The position numbers and the translations under genes are program-made. Shown here piece by piece: positions 9,820 to 18,511 of a stretch of 64,000 nt of DNA. Below the pieces are notes generated by a model. That model saw nothing but the letters and a program-made list of their open reading frames with translations, made no database searches and was not told the DNA's origin. Every line of letters begins with the position of its first letter. The stretch's first letter is position 1. Source of the stretch: Prochlorococcus sp. AG-402-M18 (GTDB lineage: Bacteria > Cyanobacteriota > Cyanobacteriia > PCC-6307 > Cyanobiaceae); assembly GCA_003216595.1 (NCBI GenBank), contig QCIQ01000003.1:1-64000 (forward strand), in the 5' to 3' direction.

Positions 9820-9985
9820 TCAGAAAAAGTCAGGGATAATTTGTCCTGTTGTTGCATATGCACCAAAGGAAAGAAGTTATACCAATCATTTGCCTGCGAC
9901 CGTTAGACAACTCAGCGGACTCCGGCCTGAATTCGTTAAACACATTGATGTAGTCACCAGATTTGGAGGATGATTCTGAGTTCAA
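9820..9985 (-). pseudogene. frameshifted hli pseudogene
   Basis: Frame a: (TTG)NSESSSKSGDYINVFNEFRPESAELSNGRRQMIGIT. It then shifts to frame b: FGAYATTGQIIPDFF*. Both halves are Hli-like. Confidence 0.8.
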
Positions 9986-10185
9986 AAGCTACCTAGGATG
10001 ATTTATCAAGTTGTGACGTATGCACCTAAAAGGCTAATGATTCCTATCATTGCCCTAAGTTCATTGGTTTTCATAGCTTTCTTTGGATAGCTATAGTTTT
10101 AGTTTTCTACTAATTGTGGAGGAGTTTCACGAGCAAATCTATTTTGCTTGTCGTATTCTGTAATGACCTGAAAAGAAGATGTCAT
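9982..10185 (-). pseudogene. hli pseudogene with three in-frame stops
   Basis: A single frame reads MTSSFQVITEYDKQNRFARETPPQLVEN*NYSYPKKAMKTNELRAMIGIISLLGAYVTT**IILGSF*. The TT** II site aligns with TTGQII of intact paralogues. Confidence 0.8.
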
Positions 10186-10381
10186 ATGCTGATTAGCGTG
10201 TGAGTCCAAGGCAAGTGCTTTGTTGAAGAATGTAAAGGTTCGGTCGGGTCCGATTACACGCTTTCGTAATGGGAAAAGGCAAAAAGCTATGTCCAAGTAG
10301 TAATGCTTGACTTCTAGTCAAAGACTTAAGAGAAAAAACGAACTGACAATGATCGCAATCGCCAACAAGACCTACAGCTTA

Positions 10382-10403
10382 GTGTGACACGGACGTGTCA
10401 CAC
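10382..10403. repeat. perfect 9-bp inverted repeat
   Basis: GTGTGACAC-GGAC-GTGTCACAC. Confidence 0.9.
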
Positions 10404-10497
10404 ATGAACATCTCGCATCTAGTGGTTAGATGTCATGAACCTTCTAAAATTGTGAATTGATAGCTATCCCGAGTTGGATAAGACATCCCATCCCCAT

Positions 10498-10547
10498 CAT
10501 TATCATTATCATTATCATTATCATTATCATTATCATTATCATTATCA
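10498..10547. repeat. hexanucleotide microsatellite (CATTAT)n, about 8 copies
   Basis: Uninterrupted CATTAT repeat read directly; encodes (Asp-Asn)n on the minus strand. Confidence 0.97.
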
Positions 10548-10734
10548 AAGCTAGAAATTAAAATTCAAATGCTTAGCAATGCAAGGGATCCTGAGACAAA
10601 AACTACAAATAATTGAATTAACTTCTTATCTTAAAAATTCAACGTTAAAAGTATTTCTAACCATAAAAAAGGTAGTGATTCACGTAATGATATCCTCAGA
10701 GAACGTGAACAATCTTCTCAAGCTCAACAAGGAT

Positions 10735-10839
10735 TTATTGTTTAGCTGCTTTTTTGAGTGTTTTTGAAGTTTTATTATTCATTTTAGCCAAATCAGCCTT
10801 GCTTGGATTAGGAATACTGAACTGAGTTAGTAATTTCAT
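10735..10839 (-). CDS. small basic hypothetical peptide
   Basis: Hand translation: MKLLTQFSIPNPSKADLAKMNNKTSKTLKKAAKQ*. Confidence 0.45.
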   Translation of the reverse strand: MKLLTQFSIPNPSKADLAKMNNKTSKTLKKAAKQ

Positions 10840-10882
10840 GAAAATTATGAGAAATTAAAAAATATTCAAAACTTATAAATAA

Positions 10883-10972
10883 CTAATCATTGTCAACTTG
10901 AAACTCTTTCATAGAGTCTCCGTAATAACTCATAGCCAATTGCAGCAAAACCCAGTTCACAGCTCTAGACAT
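10883..10972 (-). CDS. possible small ORF
   Basis: Hand translation: MSRAVNWVLLQLAMSYYGDSMKEFQVDND*. Confidence 0.35.
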   Translation of the reverse strand: MSRAVNWVLLQLAMSYYGDSMKEFQVDND

Positions 10973-11175
10973 TGTGACCTCGAAATGAATTCAACTTAAA
11001 GATGGCTTATGTTTCAAAGCTTTGCCATGAGTAATTATTATTTTTAAAGGATTTAAAAAATCCGTTACTAATTAAAAATCAAATTAGTCATCAATCTTAG
11101 TTCTAAGAAGAAGTAACGATAAGTAATTATTCATAGCATTCGTACATTTTAAATATAAACTTTGCTCATAAAGTA

Positions 11176-11385
11176 ATGGAAAGGTATTGCATGGTTTTTC
11201 TCGCGAATCCTCAGGTGTGGCACTTGCCTGGCACTTGGTCTGAACAACCTATTAATGGTCCTTACTTAGGGATGACCTCAAGTCAATTAAGTTGGGTGGC
11301 TGCGTCGATTTTAGTAACTCTATTGATAGCTTTTAGTGTTTACCGCCTTGAAACGAGCAACTCAAAGCATAAAAGAAGTTCTTAA
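11176..11385 (+). CDS. hypothetical small membrane protein
   Basis: 69 aa with one TM segment; internal start MVFLANPQVW possible. Confidence 0.55.
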   Translation: MERYCMVFLANPQVWHLPGTWSEQPINGPYLGMTSSQLSWVAASILVTLLIAFSVYRLETSNSKHKRSS

Positions 11386-11421
11386 AATTCTTTAAATAAT
11401 TAGAATCGAATTAATGAGTAA

Positions 11422-11754
11422 GTGATATTCATGACTTATTTTATTTTATATTTTTTTGGTATAGCATCAATTTGGTGGTTTTATTGTGTTGGATGGACTG
11501 AAGCTCTAAAGACCATTATCAGTGTCTTAATTCCTTCTCTATTAATTATTCTTTTTAATGTCAAAGCAGGACGACTCATATTCAAAAACCCTGCAGTTGG
11601 GATAATCAGTGTTCTTCCTACCGCCATTTTTATTTATCGAGGATCAAAGCCTCTCGTATTTGGAATTAATAGTTGGATAGATAGGAAAAGAAACGAATTT
11701 GTTGATTCAAAAGAAGTGGTTGATGCCGAAGTGATTTCTAAAGAGGAAGCATAG
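11422..11754 (+). CDS. hypothetical membrane protein
   Basis: 110 aa, multiple hydrophobic segments, acidic C-terminus. Confidence 0.6.
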   Translation: MIFMTYFILYFFGIASIWWFYCVGWTEALKTIISVLIPSLLIILFNVKAGRLIFKNPAVGIISVLPTAIFIYRGSKPLVFGINSWIDRKRNEFVDSKEVVDAEVISKEEA

Positions 11755-11959
11755 GTTTTGAATTCGACAACGTAGTCATAATGAGAGATTTGAAGAGCAA
11801 AAAACTCTCAAACCTTTTATTTGGATCTCTTTCCCATTTAAGAAAAGTGGATTATATTTTGAATTTCAAAAAAATTAGGTGTTTCTTTATTCTTTTATTA
11901 GTTATATTTGTTGAAGGCTTTGGATAAATGGCAATAATAAAGTTATTAATAATTCAACC

Positions 11960-12112
11960 ATGACAGATAACGAGCCAAAGTGGGATTACACCACCAAAGA
12001 AGGAAATTTTGCCGCAGGAGCGGCCGTTGTTGGAGGTAATTTGCTAGTTCTTATTATTTACATTCTCTATAGAACCGTTCCTTCTGTTCACCATTTCATT
12101 ATCGGGAGATAA
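11960..12112 (+). CDS. hypothetical small membrane protein
   Basis: Hand translation: MTDNEPKWDYTTKEGNFAAGAAVVGGNLLVLIIYILYRTVPSVHHFIIGR*; single TM. Confidence 0.65.
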   Translation: MTDNEPKWDYTTKEGNFAAGAAVVGGNLLVLIIYILYRTVPSVHHFIIGR

Positions 12113-12160
12113 ATCAAACCTTACCTGGAGAACGACATTAATTATTGGAGAACAAAATTC

Positions 12161-12373
12161 TCAGTATCTTCGGTTAGTTGTTGATTGCTTCCAGATGAAA
12201 GCCAATAAAAAAGCCATTCCAATTAAAGGGAGAAGGGTTTTAATTAACCCAACTAGAACCAAAACCCCTATTCCGGCAGAGCTGTAAATTGCCCATTTTG
12301 GAACATATCTACCTGCGCTTCTCCCTTTATTACTTGATGAGGGAATTACTTCTGGATCAATAGCCATTTTCAA
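12161..12373 (-). CDS. hypothetical small membrane protein
   Basis: 70 aa with C-terminal TM. Confidence 0.6.
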   Translation of the reverse strand: MKMAIDPEVIPSSSNKGRSAGRYVPKWAIYSSAGIGVLVLVGLIKTLLPLIGMAFLLAFIWKQSTTNRRY

Positions 12374-12506
12374 CTAAAAGGCAATATTTCTTTTATCAGA
12401 ATAAATTCATTCATAAGGAAAACAAGCACCTAATGGATACTGTAATCATGAAAATTTATTGCTAGCCATATCTTTATATCTAAGTTTAATAAAGCATCTA
12501 TGTGTT

Positions 12507-12683
12507 TTAAGTTTCTTCGAATAATCCAAAAAAAGTCCATGTTATTAATGAAATAAGTCCTATTAGAAAGGAAATGATGGCAAAGATAAATTTCCCTAAA
12601 AAAAGAACTGCAATAGCTGTTGTTATGAAAATCAAAGAAAAAATCAGATAAATATTTGGAGGGACTTTTTTTAGAAACTCCAT
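12507..12683 (-). CDS. hypothetical two-TM protein
   Basis: Hand translation: MEFLKKVPPNIYLIFSLIFITTAIAVLFLGKFIFAIISFLIGLISLITWTFFGLFEET*. More protein-like than the overlapping ORF-track call 12430..12690. Confidence 0.65.
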   Translation of the reverse strand: MEFLKKVPPNIYLIFSLIFITTAIAVLFLGKFIFAIISFLIGLISLITWTFFGLFEET

Positions 12684-12708
12684 ACTTCACCTATTAAAAA
12701 CATCTTTA

Positions 12709-12897
12709 TTAAAAAGGAAACTCAGATTTTATCCATAAGGCAGAAATAACTTTCATAAGTAACCACATAACTAAAGCGCCCTCAAGGAATCCAAACCAAT
12801 AAAGGGCGTAGTTAGATATTCCCATTTCTTTTTGAGCACGTTCAACAAATGATTTATGCCATTTAATCAACTTCACAATCCATCTGTGTACATTCAA
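12709..12897 (-). CDS. hypothetical small membrane protein
   Basis: 62 aa with one TM (YWFGFLEGALVMWLLMKVI). Confidence 0.6.
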   Translation of the reverse strand: MNVHRWIVKLIKWHKSFVERAQKEMGISNYALYWFGFLEGALVMWLLMKVISALWIKSEFPF

Positions 12898-13176
12898 TTA
12901 TTATAGTTAAAAGCCCAACATAACAAATTTTAGAATAATAAAATTTCATTCTTGTAAAGGTTTTCCATGCCCAAGCAACAAAGCTAATAACCTAAAAACG
13001 AAAACAATACTATCCTCTTGTATTAATAACTACGAAACTGAGTCATTTATAATTTATGAAAATATCACTATCAATAATCAACAAATTGAGCAATCTTTAG
13101 TATGCCTAAAAATAAAATAATCTTTTTCTAACAATGTGGATGGATTGAAATACATTGAATTTTTAGAGACAAGAGA

Positions 13177-13410
13177 TTATCTTGAATAATTTAATCCTCT
13201 ATAAGTGAGCTTTATTTGAGACTTTGATGCAGAATTAAAATAGACAAATGATCTTCCATTGAAATACATATTGACCATTGTCAAAGCTACTTGAAAGCTC
13301 TCAAGTCCCCGTTCTGTGGCTTGAGTCAAACTGCGGACTACATAAGCAGATCGGACGATTGAGTAGTAAAAACTACATACTTTTTTAGTATTTATTCTAA
13401 AAAATGTCAA
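13177..13410 (-). CDS. hypothetical protein (weak)
   Basis: 77-aa ORF; no family recognised. Confidence 0.35.
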   Translation of the reverse strand: MTFFRINTKKVCSFYYSIVRSAYVVRSLTQATERGLESFQVALTMVNMYFNGRSFVYFNSASKSQIKLTYRGLNYSR

Positions 13411-13464
13411 TGGTGATGATCTGGTCTCTATCTGTATTTCTTCGTCATGAGAAAAATTACGTTG

Positions 13465-15390
13465 TTATTTTGCCGACTCAGACAACTCACTTAACTCAAT
13501 CCATCTATCCTCATGCTCTTGAATAGATTCTATAAGATCTGCTAATTGATGACTGATTTCACTAATATCTACATCACTATCAGCTATTTTTTTTTCTAAA
13601 AATATTTTCTCTTTTTCTAATATAGGTAGTTTCAAGTCTAGTTCTTTTAATTCTCTAGCTTCTTTAAAACTCAATTTTCTAGTATTATTTGGAGGATTTA
13701 ATTTTGTTTCTGATCCACACTTGTTTTGTGAATTATTAACTATCTTATCTCGTACTTCTCTCTCATTGTTGCGCTCCTCTAATATCTTTTGTTCCAGAAA
13801 TCGAGAATAATTACCTTCATATCTTCGTAAGTGACCATTTTCAAAATTAAAAATTCGATCAATGGTTCGATCAAGAAAATATCTATCATGCGATACAACT
13901 ACAACACAACCTTTAAAGTCCTCAAGAAAATCTTCTAGCACGCTTAATGTTTGTATGTCTAAATCATTTGTAGGTTCATCAAGCAACAATACGTTGGGAG
14001 CTTGTATGAGCATTTTACAAAGAGCAAGTCTTCTTTTTTCTCCTCCTGAAAGTTTAAGTAGAGGACTATGTTGCTGACTGGGTGGAAACAGGAATTTTTC
14101 TAAGAGTTGTGATGCGGTAATTTGTTTTCCTCCATGATCAATACGTAATGCAGCTTCTTCCACGAATTCGATAACTTTGCGGCTTAGACCATCCCCTTGA
14201 TTTAAATCATTTGTATGTTGATCGAGATAGCCAATATGAACGGTTTCTCCAAGTTTTATTTCCCCACTAGTAGGCAATCTTCTACCTGCAATTAGATCTA
14301 AAAGAGTCGATTTACCACTTCCATTTGGACCAATAATACCTACTCGATCCTCTGGACTAAAGCTATAAGTGAAATCATGTAAAAGATCCAAATTATTCTC
14401 TTTGTCATTTAAAGAGAGTCCTAAACCTTCAACTTCAATTACGATTTTTCCAATTCTTCTACTCAATGAATTCATTTCTAATTTAGCTTTGACATGATTT
14501 TTAGGTTTCGCTTGCATTTCAGCAATCCTTTGAATACGTGCTTTTTGTTTTGTACTCCTTGCTTTAGGACCTTGTCTTAACCAAGCTAATTCCTTTCTTA
14601 AAACACCCTGGAATTTTTTCTTTTTAGATGCCTCTGATTGTTCTTTTTCAACTTTTTGTTGAAGAAATTGGCGATAATTTCCCGAATACTTTTGAGCTTC
14701 TCCATTATTGATTTCGACCATCCGAGTAGTAATGCGATCAAGAACATATCTATCGTGAGTTATCAAGACAAGAGCGCCGTCATAATGCTCTAACCAATTT
14801 TGAAGCCATTCCACTGCAGATGCATCGAGGTGATTAGTAGGTTCATCAAGAAGTAAGACATCTGGTTTAGAGACAAGTGCAGCGGCAAGTCCCACTCTTT
14901 TGCGGTAACCACCAGAGAGATCTTTTACTGGCTTATCTAAATTTTTTATACCTAGTCTTCTTAGAACATCTTGGCATTGTTGTTCTAAATTCCATGCCCC
15001 AGCTGCATCCATAAGTTCACTCGCCTGACCAAGTTTTTTCAAAAGGTCTTCATCTCTTGGATTTTGAGCGATTTTTCTACTTAGCTGACTGAAATTCAGT
15101 AATAATTTTCTTTTTTCTCCACACCCTTCAAGAACTTCTTCCAAAATACTTTTTTCACTGTTGTAACTTATTTCTTGCCCAACTAAAGATATTCGCAAAG
15201 AAGATAAACATCTCCTTTCTCCTTCCATTAAAGGTTCTATTCCTGCAATGACTCTCAAAAGTGTTGACTTGCCAGATCCATTTGGACCAATCAAACCAAG
15301 TCTCTCTTTTTTATTTATATGAAGATCTAAATTCTTAAAAAGGTTTTTTATTCCAAAGTCTGTTGAAGCATTAACAAGACTAATCAACAC
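13465..15390 (-). CDS. ABC-F family ATP-binding protein (Uup-like)
   Basis: Two Walker A motifs (GPNGSGKST), two signature motifs (LSGGYRKR, LSGGEKRR) and a C-terminal coiled coil. Confidence 0.95.
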   Translation of the reverse strand: MLISLVNASTDFGIKNLFKNLDLHINKKERLGLIGPNGSGKSTLLRVIAGIEPLMEGERRCLSSLRISLVGQEISYNSEKSILEEVLEGCGEKRKLLLNFSQLSRKIAQNPRDEDLLKKLGQASELMDAAGAWNLEQQCQDVLRRLGIKNLDKPVKDLSGGYRKRVGLAAALVSKPDVLLLDEPTNHLDASAVEWLQNWLEHYDGALVLITHDRYVLDRITTRMVEINNGEAQKYSGNYRQFLQQKVEKEQSEASKKKKFQGVLRKELAWLRQGPKARSTKQKARIQRIAEMQAKPKNHVKAKLEMNSLSRRIGKIVIEVEGLGLSLNDKENNLDLLHDFTYSFSPEDRVGIIGPNGSGKSTLLDLIAGRRLPTSGEIKLGETVHIGYLDQHTNDLNQGDGLSRKVIEFVEEAALRIDHGGKQITASQLLEKFLFPPSQQHSPLLKLSGGEKRRLALCKMLIQAPNVLLLDEPTNDLDIQTLSVLEDFLEDFKGCVVVVSHDRYFLDRTIDRIFNFENGHLRRYEGNYSRFLEQKILEERNNEREVRDKIVNNSQNKCGSETKLNPPNNTRKLSFKEARELKELDLKLPILEKEKIFLEKKIADSDVDISEISHQLADLIESIQEHEDRWIELSELSESAK

Positions 15391-15436
15391 AGCTTACGGC
15401 CTCACGTCCATAACTAAAGCTAACTCCTAAATATTA

Positions 15437-15446
15437 CCCCCCCCCC
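15437..15446. repeat. poly-C homopolymer tract (10 C)
   Basis: ATTACCCCCCCCCCTTAG read directly. Confidence 0.95.
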
Positions 15447-15595
15447 TTAGTCCTCATGATCTTTTTCAACGCTTGAACATGAAGTTTATAAATAAATTCT
15501 GTTATTGCTAATATCTAACACATTCTATTTAAACAGTTTTATCAACTACGAAATGTGTAACAGGACTGTAAGAGCAGAAAGCATAATCAAGAAAC

Positions 15596-15805
15596 TTAGC
15601 GAAAGAAATTACAGTACTGCTCTACTCTTGAGCTTACCCTACCAGAATCTTTTAAGCCTAATAACCTTGCAGCATCACCACCGTTAATTTCGACGGCATA
15701 GTATCGTCCACAAATATTCTTGGTTTCATAAATTCGATCATCAGAATTAACTGCCATCGGAGACATAAGAGAAAAAGATAGAGCCATAAGAAAGATACGG
15801 TTCAT
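15596..15805 (-). CDS. hypothetical secreted protein
   Basis: 69 aa, signal peptide-like N-terminus then DDRIYETKNICGRYYAVEINGGDAARLLGLK. Confidence 0.65.
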   Translation of the reverse strand: MNRIFLMALSFSLMSPMAVNSDDRIYETKNICGRYYAVEINGGDAARLLGLKDSGRVSSRVEQYCNFFR

Positions 15806-15885
15806 TATTTTATTTATGAGATAAAAAATTTTAGAGCTTTTTATGAGTAAGATGTTACAAGATTATTTATACATATAAAGAAAGG

Positions 15886-16248
15886 ATGGATTTTTTAGAA
15901 AGAGTTTTTTCAAATTACTTTCTGGCTTGGAGTCAGATTTTTAATTACAAAGATAAAACAAGTAGAATACCTTTTTGGCACTTTTTTATCCTAGATGGAT
16001 TAATAGGAGCTGTGGTTTCAATACTATCTAATAACAACCTTGCTAATGATCCAAATGATTTTTATACCTTCGCTGAAGGATATGACTGGAGTTATTTGTA
16101 TAGCATTCCATCTTTTTTAGTTTTTATAGCTTTATTAATCAGAAGGCTTAGAGATATAGGTAAAGAAAACTTAGTTTTATGGGCATTTTGTTCATTTATT
16201 CCTTTCTACAATCTTTATATATTTGCCCAACCTTCCTCTGAAAAATAA
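15886..16248 (+). CDS. DUF805 domain membrane protein
   Basis: SRIPFWHFFILDGLIGAVVS...IRRLRDIGKENLVLWAFCSFIPFYNLYIFAQPS, a typical DUF805 pattern. Confidence 0.8.
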   Translation: MDFLERVFSNYFLAWSQIFNYKDKTSRIPFWHFFILDGLIGAVVSILSNNNLANDPNDFYTFAEGYDWSYLYSIPSFLVFIALLIRRLRDIGKENLVLWAFCSFIPFYNLYIFAQPSSEK

Positions 16249-16296
16249 ATTAAGTTTTTTAATGCTGTAATCATTATTTAGTTTATAAGAAACTAC

Positions 16297-16587
16297 TCAT
16301 TTCCTACCCTTAAAAGTTCGAGGGTAAGGGATATTAAGAGCATTAAACCTTTTCAATTTTTTACTACGCCTATAATGCTTATAAAACAAGTCGAAAAGTT
16401 TCGACATCCCTAACCAAGATAGAATACAGCTGATAAATATCCTGGCTCCTTCTGTCGAAGCAAGCCAATAGATAATAGGATCAACTATAAGATTAATACT
16501 AATTATAAAACCAATTAACAAAAAGAAAGCAAGACAAGCAATTACTAATAAAGCTCTGATTATTTTTTTTGTGTTGAAATTTTTCAT
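16297..16587 (-). CDS. hypothetical membrane protein
   Basis: 96 aa with two hydrophobic segments and a basic tail. Confidence 0.55.
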   Translation of the reverse strand: MKNFNTKKIIRALLVIACLAFFLLIGFIISINLIVDPIIYWLASTEGARIFISCILSWLGMSKLFDLFYKHYRRSKKLKRFNALNIPYPRTFKGRK

Positions 16588-16891
16588 ATCAAAATGTTTG
16601 ACATCTTATTAGGAATCGATATTTTCCATTCTCAAGCAAGATACATAGTAAAGGAATTTTAATGTAATAAAAGTTGATTCACCGATCAAACAGTAGAAAG
16701 GTTAAAGGCAGATAATAAAATTCTGTTTTAATTAAGATTAAATAAATCCAACAATTGTTTACATAGTAATCAGGCGTGGGGATTACTTTCATTCATCTAT
16801 ACATTTAAATTACTTATAGTGCTAGTAGCCAAATTTTTTGAAGTTTACAAACTGATCTCAGAAGGTAATTTAGATTAGCTACTTTTAGCCA

Positions 16892-17095
16892 ATGGCATTT
16901 CATCAATCTGTCGAGGAAACGATGTCAGACCTTTTATGTCATATGCTTCAAAGAACTGACCATCTCAATACTGGAGATCAGTTAGCTATTGGTCAAGAAT
17001 ACAAAGAATGGATTAAATGCATAAAGGATAAAGAGCTTGTTCCACAAAACATACTCTTTATAAATACTTCTACTTTTGGAAAAAATATTCAATAA
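16892..17095 (+). CDS. hypothetical protein
   Basis: 67-aa ORF. Confidence 0.5.
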   Translation: MAFHQSVEETMSDLLCHMLQRTDHLNTGDQLAIGQEYKEWIKCIKDKELVPQNILFINTSTFGKNIQ

Positions 17096-17431
17096 GAAGA
17101 ATCTCTTTCTTTATATTTAGAAAGGTTTCGAAAATTTTTTATATCCCATATTTACACACAAATCATTCGATAGCAATGAAATCAACTATTAGACAATGAG
17201 AAGTGGACCTAATGCAGATTCATTAACCGGAATTGATCTAGTTGATTTCAGCTTCTTCATTTATACATAAAGTCAAATGTTCTATCTTTAGAAATAGATT
17301 TAAACTCACAAAAATATCCTAAGAAGTTTCAGCAGCCTTTATCTTTGGGATCACAACTTTCAATGAAGAAAAAGTAAAAGATTTTCTTTAATTGCCTAGG
17401 AAATAGAAAAATCTGGCGAAAATCAAATTTA

Positions 17432-18493
17432 ATGATCAAAAAAATTATGCGTCGATTGGTATCAGGAATAGTTGGTCTAGCAGCTTTATTAGCTGGCTGT
17501 GCTACAACAAATCAAGATAATAGTTCTAGACTTAACCTAATAAAAAATCGCAATGAGTTGATTTGTGGAGTAAGTGGAAAGATTCCTGGATTTAGTTTTC
17601 TGAAAAGTGATGGTAGTTATCAAGGGCTAGATGTCGATATATGCAAAGCATTTGCTGCTGCAATTATAGGTGATTCAGAAAAAATCCAATATCGACCTCT
17701 AACTGCAGCAGAAAGATTCACAGCTATTAAAACTGGGGAAATTGACCTGTTATCAAGAAATACCACTTTCACTCTCAGTAGAGATTCCTCAGGAGGGAAT
17801 GGATTAACTTTTGCACCAGTTGTTTTCCATGATGGCCAAGGATTGATGGTCAAGAAGGAAAGTAAAATTAGTAGTCTTAAAGATCTTGCAAATAAATCTA
17901 TATGTGTAGGCTCAGGTACAACTACTGAGCAAAATATAAATGATGCATTTGAGAGTGCCTCACTGCCTTATACGCCAATCAAATATCAAGATCTTAATCA
18001 AGTAGTTGCTGGTTATTTACAGGGTCGTTGTTCAGCAATGACTTCTGATCGTTCACAATTAGCAGCAGCCAGATCTGGTTTTAAGAATCCAAAAGAACAT
18101 ATTATTCTTGATGATGTATTAAGTAAGGAACCACTTGCTCCCGCCTCCGATGGCCAAGATCAGAAACTAGCTGACGCCATGAGATGGGTTATCTTTTCAC
18201 TTATATCGGCAGAAGAACAAGGTATAACAAAGTCAAATATTGATGAAAAAGTACAAATTGCAAAGAAGAATCCTCAATTAAAACCTTTAAGAAGATTTCT
18301 AGGTATTGATGGAGGCCTAGGAGAAAAAATTGGTCTTAGCAATGACTTCGTAGTTAAAGTAATTAGCTCAACTGGCAATTATGGAGAAATTTACGAAAGG
18401 CACTTAGGACAAAATAGCGAGGTACCTATTCCAAGAGGACAAAATCACTTGTATAGCAAAGGAGGTGTACAAATTTCACCACCATTTAACTAA
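17432..18493 (+). CDS. polar amino-acid ABC transporter substrate-binding lipoprotein (AapJ/BztA-like)
   Basis: Lipobox ALLAGC; LICGVSGKIPGFSFLKSDGSYQGLDVDICKAFAAAI; followed by permease and ATPase genes. Confidence 0.92.
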   Translation: MIKKIMRRLVSGIVGLAALLAGCATTNQDNSSRLNLIKNRNELICGVSGKIPGFSFLKSDGSYQGLDVDICKAFAAAIIGDSEKIQYRPLTAAERFTAIKTGEIDLLSRNTTFTLSRDSSGGNGLTFAPVVFHDGQGLMVKKESKISSLKDLANKSICVGSGTTTEQNINDAFESASLPYTPIKYQDLNQVVAGYLQGRCSAMTSDRSQLAAARSGFKNPKEHIILDDVLSKEPLAPASDGQDQKLADAMRWVIFSLISAEEQGITKSNIDEKVQIAKKNPQLKPLRRFLGIDGGLGEKIGLSNDFVVKVISSTGNYGEIYERHLGQNSEVPIPRGQNHLYSKGGVQISPPFN

Positions 18494-18511
18494 AAACAAT
18501 TTATTGCTGGA

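Noticed and set aside
10579-10767. 62-aa plus-strand ORF
   Set aside because: Lys/Ile/Leu-rich, overlaps the minus-strand small ORF at 10735-10839, no supporting feature.
12430-12690. 86-aa minus-strand ORF from the track
   Set aside because: The overlapping frame at 12507-12683 gives a coherent two-TM protein; the track frame looks like its shifted shadow.
15505-15687. 60-aa plus-strand ORF
   Set aside because: Antisense to the secreted-protein ORF 15596-15805 on the minus strand, which is more protein-like.
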